Assembly: GCA_017390225.1 (NCBI GenBank)
Contig: JAFPCL010000023.1
Span: forward strand, 1 to 18,435
Length of the DNA: 18,435 nucleotides
Source: Clostridia bacterium
GTDB lineage: Bacteria; Bacillota; Clostridia; CAKSNL01; HGM11501
Direction of reading: 5' to 3'
Below the pieces are notes generated by a model. That model ran no database searches. It saw nothing but the letters and a program-made list of their open reading frames with translations, and was not told the DNA's origin. How positions within the stretch are numbered: position 1 is the stretch's first letter; each line of letters begins with the position of its first letter. Positions 13,773-18,435 of the stretch are shown here, piece after piece. Position numbers and translations under genes: made by a program.

Positions 13773-15761
13773 ATGACCGTGCGTCTTAAAAAAATATTTT
13801 CCGGCTTATGTTCGGCTTTACTTTGTTTTTTTGCTGTTTTTTTTGAAGAACTTTTGCTTCGGACTTCGGCAGAAGTCCCCTATTTTGGCATAGGTGTTTT
13901 TTATGCTTTATGCTTTTCTTTGATTGTGGGATTGTTTTTTCGGTCGATTTTGCTTTTAATTCCTACGAAAGGCAGACGGTTTGTCAACCCTTTTCTTTTG
14001 GTCGTATTATGCGTGATTTTCGGTGTGGAATATTATTTGCATGATGCGATGAAAGCGTTTGCAGATTTGCAAAGCATCGGCACGGGTGCAGGTGATGTGG
14101 CAGGCGGATTTGTGGAAACGGTTCTCGGCGCGGTGGGACGTAAATTTTATATGACAATCTTGTTCTTTGTTCCTCTGCTTGTATATTGCTTTGTAAAACA
14201 ATTCCGAAATTTAAAACCGATACAAAAACAACGTATTTTTATATTACCCTTAATCGCAGTTTTGGTGACGGGAATGCTTTGTACGGTGCTGTTTGTTCGC
14301 AATAGCGACCGCGTGTTTGTTCGAGATGAGTTTAATTTTAACAATGCCGTCGGAAGGTTCGGCTTGCTTGGAAGCTTTGTTTTGGAAGGGCTATCGAATC
14401 CGGCAGAAGAAGATTTCATGATAGCCGTTGAGGAAATTACCCCCGAAATACAGGGACCCAGTGCGGAGGGGCGGCCCGAGTACAATCGGCTGAATATTGA
14501 TTTCAAAGCTCGTGCCAAAGAGCAGACGGATTCCGTGACCCAATCGGTGGATGCTTATGTAGCTTCCGTGAAAGCAACAAAGAAAAACGAATATACCGGT
14601 ATGTTTAAAGGAAAAAATTTGATTTTGATCACGGCGGAAGCATTTTCGGCGGAAGCCATTGATCCGAAATATACACCGACACTGTACCGCATGGCAACGC
14701 GAGGCATTCAATTTGCGGATTATTATCAGCCGGCATGGGGTGGCAGTACGTCTACGGGGGAATACAGTGTGATTACGGGACTCATTCCCACCGCCGGCGT
14801 GAAAAGCATTAAAAATACCATTGGAAAAGATATGGCATATACTTTGGGCAATCAACTGCGTGCTCAAGGATATTTTAGTGCGGCATATCATAACGGATCG
14901 TATACCTACTACGACCGCCACTTGACCCATGAAAATCTGGGGTATGATTCTTTTATGGGAATCGGCAACGGGATGGAAGAAGGCGTACAAAAGCATCTGT
15001 GGCCCGAAAGTGACGTGGAAATGATGGCGTTTACCGTACCGCAATATATTGATCAGCGCCCTTTTAGTGTTTATTATATGTCGGTCAGCGGACACTGTCT
15101 GTATAATTTCGGCGGTAATGATATGGCAGAAAAAAATCGAGAGCTGGTTGCTGATATGGAGGCATCGACGACCATTCGTGCCTATATGGCATCGCAGATT
15201 GAATTGGATCGTGCCTTAGAACTTTTGATCGAACAGCTCGATGCTGCAGGCATAACAGACGATACAGTCATTGTGATTGCATCAGATCACTATCCGTACG
15301 GATTGGAAAAAAGCGAAATGTGGTGCACGGATAAAGATTATCTGGAAGAATTATACGGTTATCCTGCCAATACGCCCTTTGCCCGTGACCATAGTGCATG
15401 GATTGTATGGAGCGGGTGTCTGGAAGATAAAAGCCCTATTGTGGTGGACACGCCTACTTACAGTCTGGATATTGTTCCCACATTGTCTAATCTCTTCGGT
15501 ATAGAGTACGATTCCCGTCTTTTGGTTGGCAGAGATGCACTTTCCGATGCGGATCCTTTGGTTATCTTTGCTGATTACAGCTGGATTACCGACAAGGGCA
15601 GATATCGGGCATCCAACGGTGTGTTCACGCCCAATGAAGGCGTGGAAATTCCGGAGGGCTATGTGGAACAAATCAAAGCTTCCGTGAAAAACAGATTTGT
15701 TTTTTCCAAAAACGTGATTGCTTGTAATTATTACAGCACACTAAAAGAGTATAAGCCATGA
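13773..15761 (+). CDS. LTA-synthase-family membrane phosphoglycerol transferase / sulfatase-fold enzyme
   Basis: A 662-residue membrane enzyme. Residues 1 to about 180 hold about five transmembrane helices; residues about 275-645 form an extracellular alkaline-phosphatase/sulfatase domain. Expected metal and catalytic residues are present: E289 in LITAEAFS, nucleophile T326 in GGSTSTGEYSVITG (aligned with GKTSDSE of LtaS), H441 in SVSGH, and D505-H506 in VIASDHYPYG. LtaS enzymes polymerise glycerol phosphate from phosphatidylglycerol into lipoteichoic acid; phosphoethanolamine and other phosphoglycerol transferases share the fold, so the exact polymer is unknown. Length fits the family (about 600-700). 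AAAGGA lies about 10 bases before the ATG. The stop overlaps the next gene by 4 bp (ATGA), so expression of the two is coupled. Confidence 0.88.
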   Translation: MTVRLKKIFSGLCSALLCFFAVFFEELLLRTSAEVPYFGIGVFYALCFSLIVGLFFRSILLLIPTKGRRFVNPFLLVVLCVIFGVEYYLHDAMKAFADLQSIGTGAGDVAGGFVETVLGAVGRKFYMTILFFVPLLVYCFVKQFRNLKPIQKQRIFILPLIAVLVTGMLCTVLFVRNSDRVFVRDEFNFNNAVGRFGLLGSFVLEGLSNPAEEDFMIAVEEITPEIQGPSAEGRPEYNRLNIDFKARAKEQTDSVTQSVDAYVASVKATKKNEYTGMFKGKNLILITAEAFSAEAIDPKYTPTLYRMATRGIQFADYYQPAWGGSTSTGEYSVITGLIPTAGVKSIKNTIGKDMAYTLGNQLRAQGYFSAAYHNGSYTYYDRHLTHENLGYDSFMGIGNGMEEGVQKHLWPESDVEMMAFTVPQYIDQRPFSVYYMSVSGHCLYNFGGNDMAEKNRELVADMEASTTIRAYMASQIELDRALELLIEQLDAAGITDDTVIVIASDHYPYGLEKSEMWCTDKDYLEELYGYPANTPFARDHSAWIVWSGCLEDKSPIVVDTPTYSLDIVPTLSNLFGIEYDSRLLVGRDALSDADPLVIFADYSWITDKGRYRASNGVFTPNEGVEIPEGYVEQIKASVKNRFVFSKNVIACNYYSTLKEYKP

Positions 15762-16282
15762 AAAAAACAAAAGAAAAAATAACCGTGCGGGAAATGACAT
15801 TGTTTTCGATGTTTGCCGCACTGATGCTTGTATCCAAACTATTGATGGAGAATCTTCCGAATATCCATGCCATCGGGATGCTCACTATGGTGTTTACCAT
15901 TGTGTACCGAAAAAAAGCACTCATTCCTTTATATATCTATATTTTTCTTAATGGCTTGGTTGAAGGTTTTTCGCTTTGGTGGATTCCGTATTTATATGTA
16001 TGGCTGATTTTATGGGCGATGACTATGCTGATTCCTCAAAACATATCGAAAAAATGGGCAACACCGGTATATGCCGTTGTTTGTGCGCTGCATGGAATCA
16101 GTTTCGGCGTTTTATACGCCCCGTGCCAGGCAATCATGTTTCACCTGGATGGAAAAGCACTTCTTGCTTGGATCGTTTCGGGACTGTATTTCGATTGTTT
16201 GCACGCCGGCGGGAATTTTTGCCTCGGACTTTTGATTTATCCCCTATCGCGTGTGCTGAAAAAGTTAGAGAAAACACACTAA
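15758..16282 (+). CDS. ECF transporter S component-like membrane protein
   Basis: A 174-residue, very hydrophobic protein with about five to six transmembrane helices. The N-terminal stretch VREMTLFSMFAALMLVSKLL, followed by GMLTMVFTIVYRKKALIPLY and later LHGISFGVLYAPCQAI, fits the substrate-binding S subunits of energy-coupling-factor transporters. S components bind vitamins or cofactors and share a common EcfAAT module encoded elsewhere. The sequence does not reveal the substrate. The start codon overlaps the stop of the LTA-synthase-like gene, so the two are translationally coupled, an uncommon pairing. A strong terminator follows 25 bp after the stop. Confidence 0.7.
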   Translation: MKKTKEKITVREMTLFSMFAALMLVSKLLMENLPNIHAIGMLTMVFTIVYRKKALIPLYIYIFLNGLVEGFSLWWIPYLYVWLILWAMTMLIPQNISKKWATPVYAVVCALHGISFGVLYAPCQAIMFHLDGKALLAWIVSGLYFDCLHAGGNFCLGLLIYPLSRVLKKLEKTH

Positions 16283-16307
16283 AATCCACGAATTATTTAA
16301 AGAATAA

Positions 16308-16356
16308 ATAAGCCACCCGAGAGAGGTTGTCAGGACGCCTCTCTCGGGTGGCTTAT
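16308..16356. terminator. Bidirectional terminator between convergent genes
   Basis: A perfect 19-bp stem, arms 16308-16326 and 16338-16356 (core AGCCACCCGAGAGAGG), with an 11-base loop. On the plus strand it is followed by GATTTATGTTTT and on the minus strand by TTATTCTTT. It serves the ECF-like gene and the convergent stalk-domain gene. Confidence 0.88.
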
Positions 16357-16388
16357 GATTTATGTTTTAGAAAGAATGAAAAATGAAA

Positions 16389-17336
16389 TTAGCGGATGGT
16401 TTTAACAAAGTCAATCGGAACAAATGTGGTGCTGTCCAAAAGAGCAGGTGCGGGGAAGTACATGAGAGAGCGGTTAAAGCCGTAATCTTCCTGACCGATG
16501 GTCAAAGTGTAGCTACGGTTTTCACGGGTCAGAATAATGCTCATGGCTTCGCCGTTCCAATCCACGGTGTAGCCCATGAATTCAGCGGCGGCACGCAGGG
16601 GCAGATAGACCACGCCGTCCACTTCCGTGGGAGCAACATTCTTTTCGGCAAAGACATCGTCCAAATCGGCAAGGAGCTTCTGATCTGCATTTTTGATCAG
16701 AATAATCTCGGAAGGGTTGGCAACAGCGGGGATGCTCATGGTCAGAATGTCCGTGGTGAATACCAGGCGGTCACCAACTTCAATGTTGTTCACGGTAACG
16801 ATGTTTCTGGTGCGATAGGGAGTGAGGGCAACTTCTTCGGTGAAGTTCAAAATATAGTTGCCGTTCGTGTCGGTAACGGTGTAGCCTTCTTCGCCAACAG
16901 AGATGGAAGCAACTTCCATAAAGAATCTGTTGCAGCCGTTTTCTGTGCCGGTGATGATGGCAAGAGCCGGCGTCTGGGGCGGGATGCTCATGGTCATCAT
17001 AATGTCGTGATAGGCAATGATTTTGGTGCCTGCGGAAAGATTTTCTACGGAAGCGGGAATGCCGGTTGCAGCATCGATGATAACGGTGTTTTCAGCAATC
17101 ATTAAAACCAGTTCTTCTTCACCGGACAGAACGGTCAGTGCAGTGTTTTCCGCATCATAGGAAACAACAGAAGCCTCAATCATGATGAAAGAAGGCTGCA
17201 GCATTTCAGCGGCGGGCTCTTCGGTGATTTCTTCGACAGCGGGTTCTTCGTTTGCAATCAGCAGAGGTTCATCCGCAAAAGCGGTCAGGCAAAAAAGCAT
17301 GCAAAATGCTGCCATCAGGGATAAAAGTTTTTTCAT
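16389..17336 (-). CDS. Secreted protein with two duplicated beta domains and a C-terminal stalk domain
   Basis: A 315-residue exported protein. Residues 1-21 are a signal peptide ending TAFA. An acidic Glu/Pro-rich linker (about 28-47) follows. Residues about 50-130 and 140-215 appear to be tandem copies of one small beta domain: both end in a TMSIP motif (115-119 and 199-203) followed by an aliphatic strand. Residues about 235-315 form a copper-amine-oxidase N-terminal-like stalk domain (VDGVVYLPLRAAAEFMGYTVDWNG is split across its first half). No catalytic motif is seen. The start at 17336 is chosen from AAAGGAAC about 9-11 bases upstream and the signal peptide. It probably acts in the cell envelope; the precise role is unknown. 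Confidence 0.82.
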   Translation of the reverse strand: MKKLLSLMAAFCMLFCLTAFADEPLLIANEEPAVEEITEEPAAEMLQPSFIMIEASVVSYDAENTALTVLSGEEELVLMIAENTVIIDAATGIPASVENLSAGTKIIAYHDIMMTMSIPPQTPALAIITGTENGCNRFFMEVASISVGEEGYTVTDTNGNYILNFTEEVALTPYRTRNIVTVNNIEVGDRLVFTTDILTMSIPAVANPSEIILIKNADQKLLADLDDVFAEKNVAPTEVDGVVYLPLRAAAEFMGYTVDWNGEAMSIILTRENRSYTLTIGQEDYGFNRSLMYFPAPALLDSTTFVPIDFVKTIR

Positions 17337-17398
17337 AGTGGTATAGTTCCTTTCAAAAATTTTTGTGCAAGGGATGAAGGTCATCCTGCGATGTATAC

Positions 17399-17427
17399 TT
17401 TATAACACAGCTTGCGAAAAATTGCAA
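17399..17427 (-). promoter_or_regulatory. Promoter of the secreted stalk-domain gene with overlapping palindrome
   Basis: Minus-strand TTGCAA (17422-17427), 17 bp, TATAAA (17399-17404). The inverted repeat GCTTGC/GCAAGC (17410-17415 and 17424-17429) covers the -35 and half the spacer, so it may be an operator. Confidence 0.6.
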
Positions 17428-17541
17428 GCCTTTGGAAGAAATGTTTTCTTTCTTCACAATTTGTTAAAAAATAGCGACAAGAAACAGGAAAAGCCACCAA
17501 AAACAAAGATGTAGTCAATATAAATTTTGTTTTATTTGCTA

Positions 17542-17570
17542 TTGTCTTTAAAAATAAGTTTTGATATAAT
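17542..17570 (+). promoter_or_regulatory. Promoter of the amidohydrolase gene
   Basis: TTGTCT (17542-17547), 17 bp, TATAAT (17565-17570), about 38 bp before the start codon. Confidence 0.75.
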
Positions 17571-17608
17571 AGTAAAATAAGTTTTTATGCACAGAAAAGA
17601 GATGTCGT

Positions 17609-18406
17609 ATGTCCGAAATTTTACCCATCATTGATGCTCATGTACATATTTATCCGAATCGTTTGGCAGAAAAAGCCTCTCATGCCGTAGGTGTTTTTTA
17701 TGATATTGAAATGGCACATGGCGGTACGGTGGACGAGCTTCTTTCACAGCCGGAACGCATGAAGCATTATGTTGTCCATTCCGTTGCCACAGTGCCCAAG
17801 CAGGTCACATCCATCAACGATTATATATATGAGGAAATGCAGGCGCATCCGAACTTTATTGGATTTGCGGCACTGCATCCCGATATGGAAAATCCGGAAA
17901 AAGAGGTTGAGCGTGTAATCAATCTTGGCTTTCGGGGCATTAAACTGCATCCCGATTTTCAGGAATTTGATATCGACAACGAAAAAGCCATCGAAATGTA
18001 TCGCGCCTTTGCGGGGAAACTGCCGGTTCTGATTCATATGGGAGACCCGACGCGTGATTTTTCTCGCCCTGAAAAGCTTGCCCGTGTTATGGATTCCATT
18101 CCCGAACTGACGGTGATTGGTGCCCATTTTGCCGGCTACAGCCGACTGGAAGAAGCAGAAAAATATCTTTTGGGCAGAGATAATCTTTATATTGATACCT
18201 CCAGCTCTCTTTTTCGGATTACACCGGAAGAGGCAACCCGTCTGATTCGTAAGCACGGCGTGAAAAAAACAGTTTTCGGTTCCGACTATCCCATGTGGTC
18301 TTATAGCGATGAATTGGCACGGGTGTCAAAGCTTTTGCTGACGGAAGAAGAATTTGCCGATATTTATTACAACAATGCGGCAAAGCTTTTGAAAATCAGT
18401 GAGTAG
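17609..18406 (+). CDS. Amidohydrolase-family metal-dependent hydrolase (Amidohydro_2, TIM barrel)
   Basis: A 265-residue cytosolic metal-dependent hydrolase or decarboxylase of the Amidohydro_2 group. Metal and active-site motifs are in family order: H11 and H13 in DAHVHIYP, IKLHPDFQ (111-118), H143 in VLIHMGD, H173 in IGAHFAG, and D226 in VFGSDYPMW. The barrel appears complete and the length is typical. The group includes gamma-resorcylate-type decarboxylases and many uncharacterised enzymes, so the substrate is not assigned. The ATG at 17609 has only a weak purine-rich site (AAGAGA). Two nearby upstream ATGs (17587 and 17602) are out of frame. The gene is transcribed divergently from the stalk-domain gene, and only 29 bases follow its stop, with no terminator visible in the window. 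Confidence 0.88.
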   Translation: MSEILPIIDAHVHIYPNRLAEKASHAVGVFYDIEMAHGGTVDELLSQPERMKHYVVHSVATVPKQVTSINDYIYEEMQAHPNFIGFAALHPDMENPEKEVERVINLGFRGIKLHPDFQEFDIDNEKAIEMYRAFAGKLPVLIHMGDPTRDFSRPEKLARVMDSIPELTVIGAHFAGYSRLEEAEKYLLGRDNLYIDTSSSLFRITPEEATRLIRKHGVKKTVFGSDYPMWSYSDELARVSKLLLTEEEFADIYYNNAAKLLKISE

Positions 18407-18435
18407 CAGAGTTTTCTTGGGTGTCGGCTTGCGGA

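Noticed and set aside
14391..15095. Long open frame of 234 codons on the minus strand
   Set aside because: It lies antisense to the catalytic domain of the LTA-synthase-like gene, has no ribosome-binding site, and its translation lacks recognisable motifs.
16383..17105. Open frame of 240 codons on the plus strand
   Set aside because: It is antisense to the secreted stalk-domain gene, which has a signal peptide, promoter and ribosome-binding site; the plus-strand frame has none of these.
1..18435. tRNA, rRNA, CRISPR array, insertion-sequence transposase
   Set aside because: Reading both strands showed no cloverleaf with a conserved T-loop, no rRNA-like stretch, no regularly spaced repeats with unique spacers and no transposase motif.
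18407..18435. Possible gene or terminator after the amidohydrolase
   Set aside because: Only 29 bases remain and nothing recognisable is in them.

Overview
This 18.4 kb window looks like a chromosomal segment of an anaerobic Bacillota of class Clostridia, probably in or near the Oscillospirales. The evidence is base composition of roughly 45-50% G+C, strong Shine-Dalgarno sites, near-consensus sigma-A promoters, a SleB-like cell-wall hydrolase, an LTA-synthase-like phosphotransferase, copper-amine-oxidase-type stalk domains, cohesin and dockerin modules, and a gene order (NAD(P)HX repair, alanine racemase, EndoAI/EndoA) close to the Bacillus alr-ndoAI-ndoA neighbourhood. The taxon is inferred; no rRNA or tRNA gene is present. 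Seventeen protein genes are supported.

Left part (1-5089, accessory in character). A strongly structured non-coding element occupies the left edge. Next, on the minus strand, is a two-gene surface operon: a secreted protein with BspA-type leucine-rich repeats, a Big_2 domain, a cohesin and a type I dockerin, followed by a small secreted cohesin protein. Upstream of it are a tyrosine recombinase gene and, 6 bp past that gene's stop, a 28-bp palindrome built like a dif/Xer core site (11-bp arms, 6-bp centre, CATAA/TTATG inner ends). An A+T-rich AAA/DUF4143 ATPase gene follows. Its near-consensus promoter is overlapped by one of three copies of a 13-bp repeat.

Middle part (5090-12736, minus strand). 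An ABC exporter half-transporter lies downstream of a Si-type citrate synthase that has its own promoter. Beyond a terminator is an apparent six-gene operon read from 12736 down to 8399: a small membrane protein, a bifunctional NAD(P)HX epimerase/dehydratase, alanine racemase, EndoAI-like antitoxin, EndoA/MazF toxin and an unrecognised exported protein. A second promoter, with perfect -35 and -10 hexamers, overlaps the alr stop codon and can drive the toxin-antitoxin pair separately.

Right part (12751-18435). The plus strand carries a secreted SleB-like hydrolase, then an LTA-synthase-family membrane protein overlapping an ECF-type S component by 4 bp. A long bidirectional terminator separates these from a convergent, minus-strand secreted stalk-domain protein. 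A TIM-barrel amidohydrolase is transcribed divergently from that last gene. Much of the window concerns the cell envelope: D-alanine supply, wall hydrolysis, anionic polymer synthesis, export and surface proteins.

The most interesting signals are the recombinase with its adjacent dif-like palindrome, the cohesin/dockerin surface pair beside it, the repeat-controlled and nearly leaderless ATPase promoter, and the promoter and operator candidate between alr and the toxin-antitoxin pair. No gene-free stretch exceeds 300 bp; the longest are 1-211, 4875-5089 and 17385-17608.
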